Positions 7,674 to 17,193 of a DNA stretch of 64,000 bases are shown piece after piece. The notes under the pieces were generated by a model. It made no database searches. It was given only the letters and a program-made list of their open reading frames with translations, and had not been told where the DNA came from. The translations under genes and the position numbers were made by a program. Location: assembly GCA_044341035.1 (NCBI GenBank), contig JBIISL010000002.1, positions 16,361 through 80,360 of the forward strand, read 5' to 3'. Position 1 is the stretch's first letter, and every line of letters begins with the position of its first letter. This DNA is from UBA2093 sp044341035. GTDB taxonomy: Bacteria > Actinomycetota > Acidimicrobiia > Acidimicrobiales > Ilumatobacteraceae.

Positions 7674-10115
7674 ATGAGTAAGCACGTAGAGCAACTTCTT
7701 GACCAAATGTCACTAGCCGAGCAGGTCTCCTTGCTGGCTGGTCGCAATATGTGGAACACGGTGCCAAACGATCGCATTGGGTTAGAAAAGATGCGGGTCA
7801 GTGATGGTCCTGGTGGAGTTCGTGGAAGCAAGTTCGACGGGCCATCGTCTATGAACGTGCCGTGCGGAACTGCAATTGCAGCATCATGGGATACAGCGCT
7901 TGTGCGCGAGATTGGTGAGTTGTTAGGCAGAGAAGTAGTTGCAAAGGGTGCACGTGTTCATCTTGCCCCTACTATCAACTTGCATCGCACCCCAATTGGT
8001 GGTCGCAACTTTGAATGCATGAGTGAAGACCCGTATCTCACTGCAATTACTGCTCGCGAATATGTCTTGGGCGTGCAATCGCAAGGCGTTGCTAGCTGCA
8101 TCAAGCATTTCGTGGGTAATGACACAGAATTTGAACGCATGACCATTGATTCTCAGATTGATGAGCGCACACTGCGTGAGATGTACTTGTTGCCCTTTGA
8201 ACATGCAGTTCGTGATGCTCAGGTCATGTCAATCATGACTAGTTATAACCGAATCAACGGCCCGTACGCTGCGGATTCCACATGGCTACTGCGTGATGTG
8301 TTGCGTGGAGAGTGGAACTTTGATGGCATGGTAGTTAGCGACTGGTTTGGTCTTCATTCAACTGTTGAAGGTGTAGTGGCTGGGCTAGACCTTGAGATGC
8401 CGGGCCCAACATTGCATCGCGGAGATGCACTAGTTGCAGCCGTAGAGCGCGGCGAAGTTTCCGCAGATCTTGTTCGTGACTGCGCACGCAACATTCTGAA
8501 TCTGATGGAACGTACGGGTGGAACGGATGTGCCGCCCGTACCAGAAATTTCTCGCACAGATGCCGATGACATGGCGACTCTGCGTCGCGCCTCATCATCA
8601 GCGATGGTGTTGTTGCGAAATGAGAGCATCGGTGACGCCCCAGTGTTGCCACTTGATGTGCGAGGCGTAACTTCAATCGCAGTTCTCGGGCCGAATGCTT
8701 CACGCGGCATGGTTCAGGGCGGCGGAAGTGCTCATGTAACTCCCACTCGTGAATCACACCCACTTGATGCAATAACAGAGCGTCTCGGTTCCTCTGTACG
8801 CATTGAACACTCAGCGGGTTGCAATATAAATAAAAAGTTGCCAGAGATTGATGCACGACTTCTACAAAATGTTTCCCTTGACTATTACCGTGACCCGGCG
8901 GAACTTGATGATGCAAAATCAGTCCCCGCAGAGTCGGGAACTACTGGTGTATTCCGACTTATTTGGGCAGGCGATCCGCTGAATCGGCGTGAACCTAACT
9001 TCGCTTTTGGTGCGCGCCTGGCAGCACAATTGACTCCTGATCAGACTGGTGAATGGGTATTTAGCATCGAATCAGTTGCGCCAGTACGCGTCATCATTGA
9101 CGGTGTAATTGTTCTTGACAATGCAGATGTTCCTGCAGGCGGATCTTTTTTCGGAATGGGCAAGCCCGAAACTCTCGTCACAATCAATTTGGAAGCAGGG
9201 CGTACATATTCGTTCGTTATAGAACTTCGCCACACACCTACTGGTGCAGGCTTGAGCGGTTTGACAATCGGAGCAATGGGGCCGCAACTTGAAAACATGA
9301 TGGAGGAAGCAATCTCCATTGCTGCCTCGTGCGATGTAAGCATCGTGGTCGTCGGTACAAACGACGACTGGGAAAGCGAAGGTTGGGATCGCGACACGAT
9401 TGCGTTGCCAGGTGAACAGGACGAATTGGTTTTTGAAGTAGCAAAGGTCAGCAAGCGCACCATCGTTGTCGTTAATGCCGGATCTCCAGTATCGATGCCG
9501 TGGCTAGATGATGTTGAAGCCGTTATCTATGCATGGTTCCCGGGACAAGAGTTTGGTGATGCATTAGTTGATCTATTGGTGGGCGATGTTGAACCATCAG
9601 GACGCCTTCCCGTCACTCTTCCTCGACGACTTGAAGACACGCCAGCATTCGAACACCACCCTGGACGCAATGGTGTTGCCAAATACCTTGAGGGTCGACT
9701 GATCGGATACCGGTGGTATGACACTGTTGGCCGTGAGCCGATGTTCCCATTCGGATTTGGTCTTGGTTACGCAGACGTCAAAATCATTGATGCCTCGAAA
9801 TCAGGTACTCATGGTGTTGATGTAGCAGTCAGAAACGAGTCGGCACGTGCTGGTGTGCAGGTAATACAGGTGTATGCACATCGCAAAGACCGTAATGGGC
9901 TTCCTAGTGATGAGCCCGACCAAAAATTAGTCGGCTATTCACGAGTGAAAGTGGCTGCAAATGGCACCACCATGTTGCACATTGATCTTGACCCAGACGC
10001 ATACCGCATGTGGGACACCGAAACCTCTGCGTGGACTCAGTGGACTGGCAATATTGAACTACGCGTTGGTACAAGCTCACGCCACATTGCGCATCGCATC
10101 GCGATCACGTTGTAA
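7674..10115 (+). CDS. Glycoside hydrolase family 3 beta-glucosidase with PA14 insert
   Basis: An 813-residue GH3 enzyme. The (beta/alpha)8 domain carries KHFVGND and the nucleophile motif GMVVSDW (D223). The second alpha/beta domain carries ESEGWDRDTIALP, whose Glu near residue 569 fits the acid/base position. A PA14-type beta module (about 415-535: GVFRLIWAG... TGEWVFSIES... VIIDG) is inserted between them, as in fungal and bacterial beta-glucosidases where it caps the active site and selects short oligosaccharides. The last 90 residues form the Fn3-like C-terminal domain (PFGFGLGYAD ... GVQVIQVYAHR). There is no signal peptide, so it probably acts on imported di- or oligosaccharides. TAATCT, overlapping the stop of the patatin gene, lies six bases before the ATG. 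Confidence 0.93.
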   Translation: MSKHVEQLLDQMSLAEQVSLLAGRNMWNTVPNDRIGLEKMRVSDGPGGVRGSKFDGPSSMNVPCGTAIAASWDTALVREIGELLGREVVAKGARVHLAPTINLHRTPIGGRNFECMSEDPYLTAITAREYVLGVQSQGVASCIKHFVGNDTEFERMTIDSQIDERTLREMYLLPFEHAVRDAQVMSIMTSYNRINGPYAADSTWLLRDVLRGEWNFDGMVVSDWFGLHSTVEGVVAGLDLEMPGPTLHRGDALVAAVERGEVSADLVRDCARNILNLMERTGGTDVPPVPEISRTDADDMATLRRASSSAMVLLRNESIGDAPVLPLDVRGVTSIAVLGPNASRGMVQGGGSAHVTPTRESHPLDAITERLGSSVRIEHSAGCNINKKLPEIDARLLQNVSLDYYRDPAELDDAKSVPAESGTTGVFRLIWAGDPLNRREPNFAFGARLAAQLTPDQTGEWVFSIESVAPVRVIIDGVIVLDNADVPAGGSFFGMGKPETLVTINLEAGRTYSFVIELRHTPTGAGLSGLTIGAMGPQLENMMEEAISIAASCDVSIVVVGTNDDWESEGWDRDTIALPGEQDELVFEVAKVSKRTIVVVNAGSPVSMPWLDDVEAVIYAWFPGQEFGDALVDLLVGDVEPSGRLPVTLPRRLEDTPAFEHHPGRNGVAKYLEGRLIGYRWYDTVGREPMFPFGFGLGYADVKIIDASKSGTHGVDVAVRNESARAGVQVIQVYAHRKDRNGLPSDEPDQKLVGYSRVKVAANGTTMLHIDLDPDAYRMWDTETSAWTQWTGNIELRVGTSSRHIAHRIAITL

Positions 10116-10118
10116 AAC

Positions 10119-11405
10119 TTACGCCGGCAATATTGCACGGCGCACAGGTCGATCCCAACCAGGTTGTCCTGTTGGTTTCGGACTCGGCCACATGCCGGGA
10201 CCCATTTCCAAAATGCCGTGGTGTGTTGAGTAATCTCCGAGCAGGTTCAGGAAGGGCACTGCATCGAAATGTTCAGGTCCGTGAACACCTGTTGCTTTCC
10301 AATCACCCTTTGCTAACAACTCAAGAGCTACTACTGGGCACACTGCTGTTTGCCACAGCACCGCTTGAGAGCCCCACTCGCGCATTGTGGTTTCGTTATC
10401 TGCAACGTGGTACAGGTACACCTCACGTGGGGCACCGTCGTATATGCCACGTACCCATGTGCCGGCACATGTCTTTCCGTGCATGAGGTGACCAAGTTTT
10501 GCAGGGTTCGGCAATACTGCTGCCAGTACGTCACGTGGAGACACGGACGCATTGCCAACTTGAATCTTTTCTTTCGAATCAAGACCCAAATACGCAAAAG
10601 TTTTCAACCAGTCAATGAATTCGGCACCAAGACCATATTTGAATGTGACGCGACTGCAATCCACCTCGCGCGGAATCAGAAGAACTTCTTCATGTTCTAC
10701 GTTTACGCATTCAACAGGGCCGATGCCGGCAGGGAAGTGAAACACTTCTGGCTCACTAAAGCAATCTGTGGTGTACAAACCGCGATCCTTCTCCCACACA
10801 ATCGGCGGGTTCAGACATTCTTCAATGGTGGTCCAAATAGAAAATGTTGGCGCAAAGTCGTATCCATCAATTGACAAGTTGGATCCGTCGCGCACTCCCA
10901 TTTCATGTACTTCGTCAAACAAATGATCTGCGGCGTATCGAGCAAAGATGTCGCTAAGCCCTGGTTCAACGCCCATGCCAACTAGTGCAAGTAAGCCACG
11001 CTCTTTCCATTCGTCGTGAGCCGCCAATTGTGCATGTCCCAACGTGATGCCCACTTCTTCGTATGGGTTTGTCGGGTGAGGCTCGCTTAGGTTCATAGCC
11101 ATGTCTAGGTAGTTGCACTTCGCAGTAAAACATGCCTCAAAAATTGGCTCATTAAATCGCGGGTCACAAGCGTTAATCACGATGTCTGCTTTGGTGCGAG
11201 TAATCAGCGCGATAAGTGCTTTCACATCGCCAGCATCAACTGTTTCTGCAGAGAATTTCCCAGGATCATCAAGCTCGGCCACCGCTTGTTCCGCGCGCTC
11301 CCGCGAAATGTCGGCCAACACAAAGGAGTCAAAGAACCCCCGAGTCTCAGCAATAGAGGCCATTGAGGCCCCAACTCCACCAGCTCCCACGACGAGGATA
11401 TTCAT
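10119..11405 (-). CDS. Saccharopine dehydrogenase family oxidoreductase
   Basis: A 428-residue NAD(P)-dependent protein starting MNILVVGAGGVGASMASIA, a Rossmann G-x-G-G-V-G fold. It continues with DIVINACDPRFNEPIFEAC and a GLLALVGMGVEPGLSDIFAR segment that match the saccharopine dehydrogenase / carboxynorspermidine synthase superfamily, which forms or cleaves C-N bonds in lysine or polyamine metabolism. The exact substrate is unknown. I start at ATG 11405, preceded by GGAAG at good spacing, rather than the in-frame codon at 11426. Its end is three bases from the convergent GH3 gene. Confidence 0.85.
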   Translation of the reverse strand: MNILVVGAGGVGASMASIAETRGFFDSFVLADISRERAEQAVAELDDPGKFSAETVDAGDVKALIALITRTKADIVINACDPRFNEPIFEACFTAKCNYLDMAMNLSEPHPTNPYEEVGITLGHAQLAAHDEWKERGLLALVGMGVEPGLSDIFARYAADHLFDEVHEMGVRDGSNLSIDGYDFAPTFSIWTTIEECLNPPIVWEKDRGLYTTDCFSEPEVFHFPAGIGPVECVNVEHEEVLLIPREVDCSRVTFKYGLGAEFIDWLKTFAYLGLDSKEKIQVGNASVSPRDVLAAVLPNPAKLGHLMHGKTCAGTWVRGIYDGAPREVYLYHVADNETTMREWGSQAVLWQTAVCPVVALELLAKGDWKATGVHGPEHFDAVPFLNLLGDYSTHHGILEMGPGMWPSPKPTGQPGWDRPVRRAILPA

Positions 11406-11475
11406 GATACTTCCAGCACTATGCACACGTGATTGTGTGATTTCAATGTTGGTCTAGGTTACCCCAGCCCCTTGA

Positions 11476-11988
11476 TCAGATTTGGCCACCGAGATGAACA
11501 GCAAGATCTTCAATGAATTGACGTTGAGTTCCCGCTTCGGGCCCAGCCATTGGGCGATGTTCGCGTATGTGTGCGAGTGCATCATTGGAATTCATTCCCA
11601 ACATCATCAATAGGGCGGTACCCGTAGTACCAGCTCTGCCAATTCCAGCTGCGCAGTGCACTACAAGAGATTGCCCATTAATGAGGTAGTCAGTCAACAT
11701 CGATACAAAATCATAAATTTCATCGAATTCGGGGTATGACAAATCGTCAATGGGGTTCCATATTCCGCGTGCCCCAGCGTGCATTTGGTGCCATTCGACA
11801 TATGTGGGGTATCTGTCAGTTAGTTCGTGTTCTTGCACCAGGCAAACGGCAATGGCGTCGTCACACTCAGCTAAAACTTCTTCAACGTTTGGGCCGATGT
11901 AATGCTTGCCGCATAGGAAGAGTCGTCCTGTTGCCGTTGGCAGTGGAATTTCATGAATGCCACCATTGGTATTGAATGGTTGATTCAT
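11476..11988 (-). CDS. Dual-specificity / tyrosine phosphatase family protein
   Basis: A 170-residue cytoplasmic protein with the cysteine phosphatase P-loop HCAAGIGRAGTTG (C112, R118), matching C-x5-R. The upstream W-H-Q-M-H-A and PIDDLSYPEF segment resembles the general-acid loop of dual-specificity phosphatases, with Asp candidates at 81-82. Such enzymes remove phosphate from Tyr/Ser/Thr or from phosphoinositides or nucleotides. The start ATG overlaps the stop of the preceding monooxygenase gene by four bases (ATGA), so translation is coupled. No kinase lies nearby, so the target is open. Confidence 0.85.
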   Translation of the reverse strand: MNQPFNTNGGIHEIPLPTATGRLFLCGKHYIGPNVEEVLAECDDAIAVCLVQEHELTDRYPTYVEWHQMHAGARGIWNPIDDLSYPEFDEIYDFVSMLTDYLINGQSLVVHCAAGIGRAGTTGTALLMMLGMNSNDALAHIREHRPMAGPEAGTQRQFIEDLAVHLGGQI

Positions 11989-13877
11989 GGAGTGACTACA
12001 TATTCAGACTGATCAAAGTCGTGCGTCATTTTCCAGTAATCAACGAATCGCCAGGGCATTGGTGAAAAGACCCTGCCTTGTGCATTGCGGTACCAACTGT
12101 GTAATCCAGGGTGTGACCACACCAATTCATTGTGTTCATCATCAATACGTTCGTTATATTCATCGTGCACAGCGGTGAGCACTTCAAGGCTTGTTATGTT
12201 TTGCTCGACCATTGACACAAGGCAGTCTGAGATGTATCGCATGGCACATTCAGCTTGGAAGATAATGCTGCCTCCGTGTGCAACAAAAGTATTTGGGCCT
12301 ACCAACATAAACATGTTCGGATAATCAGGAACCGTGATGCCAAGGTATGCCTTTGGGTTATCTGTGCTCCACACCTCACGCAATGCTGTTCCGGATTTGC
12401 CACGTATGTCAATTGGGGAAAGAAGGTTTCCAGCTTGAAAACCGGTGGCAAGGATGATCACATCAAAATCAGCTGAAGTCCCTGATGCATCAACAATTCC
12501 AGTAGCACTGATGTGGTCAACTGCTTCGGGAACAAGGTGCACACTGTTGCGTCGCAGGGTAGGAAACCATTCGTTATCGACCAACATTCGTTTTCCATAT
12601 GGGGGATATGTAGGTAGACATTTCTCAACCAGATCGGAGCGACCATCCAATTCAGTGAGGATGAAATCAGTCATCTGTTCGCGGTGACGGTCGTTATGAC
12701 GGTTCATTGATCGATCGGGGTATGGCCATTCAGGGTCGCGCCGCAATGTACTCAGAAGACCATCACCAAATCGCCAGAACAAACCAAAGCGGTACCACTC
12801 TGCATAGAAGGGAACATTCTCTAGCAACCATTTGGTGCTGTCTGAAACAGTGCGGTGATAATCAGAGTTCGGGCGAATCCATTGGGGCGAGCGTTGATAA
12901 ATGGTTACGTCGCCTGCAGTGTCAGCAACAGAGCGCATGAATTGCATGGCGCTTGCACCTGTACCAATTACCGCCACTCGTTTGCCTGCAAGATCTATGG
13001 AGTGGTCCCATTGGGAGGAATGAAACCACGCTCCGGTGAAGTTTTCAATACCTTGCGCTGGTGCCAGGTTTGGTCTGTTGAGTTGACCTACTGCAGTAAT
13101 TACTATTGGGAATTCTTCACTGCGTGTGTTTCTGGCAGTAATGATTGATGCAGTCCAAGTTTTTCTGTCGTTGTTCCAGTGCAAAGACGAGACTTCAGTT
13201 GAGAATTGCATATTGGAGATGATGTTGTGGCGGTCTGCAACATCATGTGCATATTGAGATATCTCGGCTCGTTTGGAAAAGTAATTGTTCCAGCGCGAGT
13301 TAGGTGCAAATGAATAGGAATAAAAATGGTTGGGAGTGTCGACGCCGGCTTCGGGGTAGTTGTTGTCAAACCATGTGCCGCCGATGTCAGGGTTTTTCTC
13401 CACCACTACATATGGAATTCCCAGTTGGCTCAGTTTGATGGCGGCGCATATTCCTGCAAACCCAGCACCAATAACGAGCACACGAAAACCCTCGGGCAAC
13501 TCAGGTGGAATTGCTGTTGACCAATGAACATCACGATCAACGAACCCCAGTTCCTCTAAGAGCATTGGTGCATATTCGGGGGCCACTTGTTCGGCCACAC
13601 ATGTGCGCATCATTTTGACAAACAGTTCGTTATTGATGTCGGTGGGCACTGTGCGTGTGCCGGCATTCAGCTCGTCAAGAACTGCTGCCAATGCTGTGCG
13701 GACTTCTTGCTGTGCTTCATCAGAGAGCCCGCCAGTTTCATCGTGAAACAAGTTGGTATCACGGCGGGGAAGGTAGGGCTCGCGCAGCCACTTCTCATCG
13801 CCCGTAAGTTGAACAAGACACATAAGAAGGGTGGGAATCGACGCTTCTGCGAATACAGAACTGGTGGTCGAACTCAT
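11985..13877 (-). CDS. Flavin-containing monooxygenase, Baeyer-Villiger type
   Basis: A 630-residue enzyme. An N-terminal extension of about 130 residues precedes the FAD Rossmann motif GAGFAGICAAIKL. The two fingerprints of Baeyer-Villiger monooxygenases are present: GGTWFDNNYPEAGVD and F-T-G-A-W-F-H-S-S-Q-W (FxGxxxHxxxW). The NADPH site G-T-G-A-S-A follows. It would oxidise ketones to esters using NADPH and oxygen; the extra N-terminal domain resembles that of large cyclic-ketone or steroid enzymes. I choose ATG 13877, with AAGGTGA upstream, over GTG 13886. It is the first gene of a pair with the phosphatase and is divergent from the PGPG membrane protein gene. Confidence 0.9.
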   Translation of the reverse strand: MSSTTSSVFAEASIPTLLMCLVQLTGDEKWLREPYLPRRDTNLFHDETGGLSDEAQQEVRTALAAVLDELNAGTRTVPTDINNELFVKMMRTCVAEQVAPEYAPMLLEELGFVDRDVHWSTAIPPELPEGFRVLVIGAGFAGICAAIKLSQLGIPYVVVEKNPDIGGTWFDNNYPEAGVDTPNHFYSYSFAPNSRWNNYFSKRAEISQYAHDVADRHNIISNMQFSTEVSSLHWNNDRKTWTASIITARNTRSEEFPIVITAVGQLNRPNLAPAQGIENFTGAWFHSSQWDHSIDLAGKRVAVIGTGASAMQFMRSVADTAGDVTIYQRSPQWIRPNSDYHRTVSDSTKWLLENVPFYAEWYRFGLFWRFGDGLLSTLRRDPEWPYPDRSMNRHNDRHREQMTDFILTELDGRSDLVEKCLPTYPPYGKRMLVDNEWFPTLRRNSVHLVPEAVDHISATGIVDASGTSADFDVIILATGFQAGNLLSPIDIRGKSGTALREVWSTDNPKAYLGITVPDYPNMFMLVGPNTFVAHGGSIIFQAECAMRYISDCLVSMVEQNITSLEVLTAVHDEYNERIDDEHNELVWSHPGLHSWYRNAQGRVFSPMPWRFVDYWKMTHDFDQSEYVVTP

Positions 13878-13933
13878 AGTTCTCACCTTATGACATGAAC
13901 TTAGGGCGCTGATTGGTTGGTCTATTATTTGGC

Positions 13934-14221
13934 ATGGCCAATGGACTTCATAACCCGCTCGAATGGATTCGCCTCATTCGTACCAATTTTCGTCGACTAG
14001 TGATTTTGATAGTCGGTGGAGTGGTGCTGTTGGCCGGAGTCGCAATGTTGGTGTTGCCTGGCCCAGGCATAGTTGTCATCATTGCTGGGTTGGCAATTTT
14101 GGCAAAGGAATTTACGTGGGCAGAACGCACGCTTGATAAGGCAAAACTGCAGGCGTCGAAAGCCACGAACAAAGTAAAGGGCACGCGTGTTTTGAAACGC
14201 AAGTCCTCTGGGACTTCTTAA
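13934..14221 (+). CDS. Small PGPG-motif membrane protein (TIGR02611-like)
   Basis: A 95-residue protein with a hydrophobic hairpin (about residues 22-60): VILIVGGVVLLAGVAMLVL, then PGPG, then IVVIIAGLAILAKEF. This P-G-P-G between two membrane helices is the signature of a small actinobacterial family of unknown function. The tail is basic (TLDKAKLQASKATNKVKG). The ATG at 13934 is chosen because TATTAT ends five bases upstream; an upstream in-frame codon at 13913 would add seven residues. Confidence 0.75.
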   Translation: MANGLHNPLEWIRLIRTNFRRLVILIVGGVVLLAGVAMLVLPGPGIVVIIAGLAILAKEFTWAERTLDKAKLQASKATNKVKGTRVLKRKSSGTS

Positions 14222-14277
14222 TCCTTATCTAAAAGCAAACAAGAGCCGACAAGAGTGCGGCGTGGAAAGATATGTAC

Positions 14278-17193
14278 ATGTCAATTGCTGATACGAGTTT
14301 TTTCACACCATGGGCTGACCCTGAAATTGTGCAGATGAATCGACGCTCAATGCGTTCTATTCACACGACGTACATAGATATCGATACTGCGCGTAAGGGA
14401 GACCGAACAATTAGTCCATGGTTTGCATCACTGAATGGTCAATGGAAGATCAAGCGTTATGAAGACGTGAATGAAGTTCCATCATCTGCAATTAGTGATG
14501 ACACAAAATCTTGGACATCAATTTCAGTGCCGGGAAACTGGACTCTTGCCGGCCTCGGTGATGAACCGCATTACACCAATGTGCAAATGCCATGGAAAGG
14601 TCGGCCGCCATCTTTGCCACCAACAGTTGCAACTGCAGTACATCGCACCACATTTACTGTTGCAAAGAATTGGAAAGATCGACGCACCGTTCTTCATATC
14701 GGCGGAGCAGAGAGCGTGCACATGGTGTACGTGAATGGTGCCTTTGTGGGGTATGGAACAGATAGTCGACTTCCTAGTGAATATGACATTTCTGCAGCGC
14801 TGACTAATGGCAAGAACGAACTTGCAATCGTGGTGTGTCGGTATTCGGCACAAAGCCACCTGGAAGATCAGGACCAGTGGTGGATGGCAGGTTTGCACCG
14901 TGAGGTGTTTCTCACATCTCAAGCCTTGATTGGCATCAATGATGTGCGCGTTGATGCTGGGGTCATTCGTAAGTCATTGCGTACTTCACCAGTGGGAACG
15001 CTTGGTATACGTGTACATCTGAACGTGCCGCATGAGCAGAAGTTGCAACGCGGATGGACTGCGGTTGCTCATCTTGAAACATTGAAGGGTAAGCGCATGG
15101 GAACCGCTCATTCAGTTGAAGTTCCGTGGTTTGATTCCCCGTATGTTTTTGCAGGACATGTGGCAGCCATTTCGTGGGAGGTCCCGAAAATTGATTTGTG
15201 GTCTGCGGAAAACCCCACGCGGTATCGCGTGATTGTTCAGTTATTGAACCCAGCAGGCGATGTTGTGGAAGTTGTTCCCGTTCTCACAGGCTTTCGCAGT
15301 GTGGAAGTGCGCAAGCGTTCCTTACTGATAAACGGCGAACGCGTGATGATTCGCGGAGTGAACCGCCACGATCATCATCCCGATAAGGGTAAAGTTGTCG
15401 ATGTTGATGACATGCGTGCAGACCTCGTGTTGATGAAACAACACAATGTGAACGCTGTTCGGTGCTCGCATTATCCGAATGATTCTCGGTTCCTGGATTT
15501 ATGTGATGAATTGGGACTGTACGTCATTGATGAAGCAAACGCTGAAAGTCATGCATGGAATACCAGTTTGTGTCACGACCCTGCATATAGGTCTACTTGG
15601 ATATCACGAATCAGTCGCATGGTAGAGCGCGATAAGAATCACCCAAGCGTCATCATGTGGTCGCTCGGAAATGAATCTGGGTATGGCGCAGTTCATGACG
15701 CAGCTTCGCAATGGATTCGCTCGTATGACTCATCGCGCCCCATTCACTATGAAGGTGCAGTGTTTCATGCTGGTTGGGTAGATGGCGGCCTCATGTCGTC
15801 AGACATTGTGTGCCCCATGTATTCCACTATCGCTGACATTGTTGCGTATGGAGAATCAGGTAAAGGTACGCGCCCGCTGATCATGTGTGAGTACAGCCAC
15901 GCCATGGGAAACTCGAATGGTTCACTGGCTGACTACTGGGATGCATTCGAAAATACGCCGGGTCTGCAGGGTGGTTTTGTGTGGGAATGGAAAGATCACG
16001 GACTCACGCAATGTCTACCGAACGGCACCACTCGTCTTGCATATGGGGGACAATTCGGTGACACACCAAACGACGGCAACTTTGTGGCTGATGGTCTCAT
16101 TCATGCAGACATGACTCCGCATCCTGTGATGCGGGAGTTGTTATGGGTGCATCGCCCGGTTTCTGTTGAACTGAAAAGCAAGAACAAAGATCCCCAATTG
16201 GTGATTCGTAATCGTCAGTGGTTTTCAGACATGTCTGGCTACAAAGCATCGTGGGAATTGGTAGTTGATGGAGTTGTTGCGAAGACAGGCAAACTCACCG
16301 TGCCGAATATCGCAGCAGATTCATCTGCAAAAGTTGATATTCCTGTGATCATTCCTCACGACGCAGATGAAGTGTTCTTTTCTGTGACCTGGACATTGGC
16401 TCGAGATACGGCGTGGGCTCCAAAGGGCCATGTGGTGTCATGGGATCAAGTGGTTCTGCGAAAGTCGGCACCAGTTGTAGCAACGGTTCCTGATAATTCA
16501 ATTTTGCCGATTGACATATCTCCTCAGGTGACGTTGTGGCGCGCACCGACAGATAATGACGGATTCAAAATGATGGATCAACATCATGGTGGCGGCCGGT
16601 CACTTGCTCGGTGGTCTGAACAAGGTATCGCTACTGATGACGCCGACATGGTGGAAAGCAGTACTTCAATTACCGAACTAACGGGTGGTGCTGTTCGATA
16701 TGAACACACAGTTGTGATTCCGCAAGATATGGCAGATGTGCCGAGGGTCGGGGCAATGTTCAGTATTCCGCCTCGGTTCACACATGTTCGTTGGTACGGC
16801 AATGGCCCACATGAGTGCTATCCCGATCGTGAATCATCAGCAATGGTGGGCGTATATGAAGGTGTTCCTGATGAATTGCCGTATCTAGTGCCACAAGAAT
16901 TTGGTTTGCGCACAGATTGTCGATGGATGGAATTCATAGACAAAAAGAAGGATCACGTATTGCGGGTTGAAGCTGATGGTTGCCTCTTGCACATGTCTGC
17001 TATCCATCATTCGGCTCATGATTTATTCGTGGCCAACGAGCAGGCAGAACTGGTTCGTCAACCTGCGCTCAATGTTCATCTTGATATCGCGCATCGGGGT
17101 ATCGGTACTGCAAGTTGCGGGCCAGACACATTGGCAAAGTACCTAATTGCGCCCGGTGAATATACGTTTGCCTACGTTGTGTCGTACCGCTAA
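14278..17193 (+). CDS. lacZ: Glycoside hydrolase family 2 beta-galactosidase (LacZ type)
   Basis: A 971-residue enzyme with LacZ order: jelly-roll sugar-binding domain, two immunoglobulin-like domains around a TIM barrel, and a C-terminal beta-galactosidase small-chain domain (TLWRAPTDND ... YGNGPHECYPDR). The acid/base is in WSLGNESG (E466) and the nucleophile in IMCEYSHAMGNSNG (E538). It hydrolyses lactose or other beta-galactosides to galactose; there is no signal peptide, so it is cytoplasmic. GGAAAGA lies seven bases before ATG 14278, which is preferred over ATG 14272. It converges with galK, with stop codons overlapping by three bases, so product formation and galactose phosphorylation are side by side. 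Confidence 0.93.
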   Translation: MSIADTSFFTPWADPEIVQMNRRSMRSIHTTYIDIDTARKGDRTISPWFASLNGQWKIKRYEDVNEVPSSAISDDTKSWTSISVPGNWTLAGLGDEPHYTNVQMPWKGRPPSLPPTVATAVHRTTFTVAKNWKDRRTVLHIGGAESVHMVYVNGAFVGYGTDSRLPSEYDISAALTNGKNELAIVVCRYSAQSHLEDQDQWWMAGLHREVFLTSQALIGINDVRVDAGVIRKSLRTSPVGTLGIRVHLNVPHEQKLQRGWTAVAHLETLKGKRMGTAHSVEVPWFDSPYVFAGHVAAISWEVPKIDLWSAENPTRYRVIVQLLNPAGDVVEVVPVLTGFRSVEVRKRSLLINGERVMIRGVNRHDHHPDKGKVVDVDDMRADLVLMKQHNVNAVRCSHYPNDSRFLDLCDELGLYVIDEANAESHAWNTSLCHDPAYRSTWISRISRMVERDKNHPSVIMWSLGNESGYGAVHDAASQWIRSYDSSRPIHYEGAVFHAGWVDGGLMSSDIVCPMYSTIADIVAYGESGKGTRPLIMCEYSHAMGNSNGSLADYWDAFENTPGLQGGFVWEWKDHGLTQCLPNGTTRLAYGGQFGDTPNDGNFVADGLIHADMTPHPVMRELLWVHRPVSVELKSKNKDPQLVIRNRQWFSDMSGYKASWELVVDGVVAKTGKLTVPNIAADSSAKVDIPVIIPHDADEVFFSVTWTLARDTAWAPKGHVVSWDQVVLRKSAPVVATVPDNSILPIDISPQVTLWRAPTDNDGFKMMDQHHGGGRSLARWSEQGIATDDADMVESSTSITELTGGAVRYEHTVVIPQDMADVPRVGAMFSIPPRFTHVRWYGNGPHECYPDRESSAMVGVYEGVPDELPYLVPQEFGLRTDCRWMEFIDKKKDHVLRVEADGCLLHMSAIHHSAHDLFVANEQAELVRQPALNVHLDIAHRGIGTASCGPDTLAKYLIAPGEYTFAYVVSYR

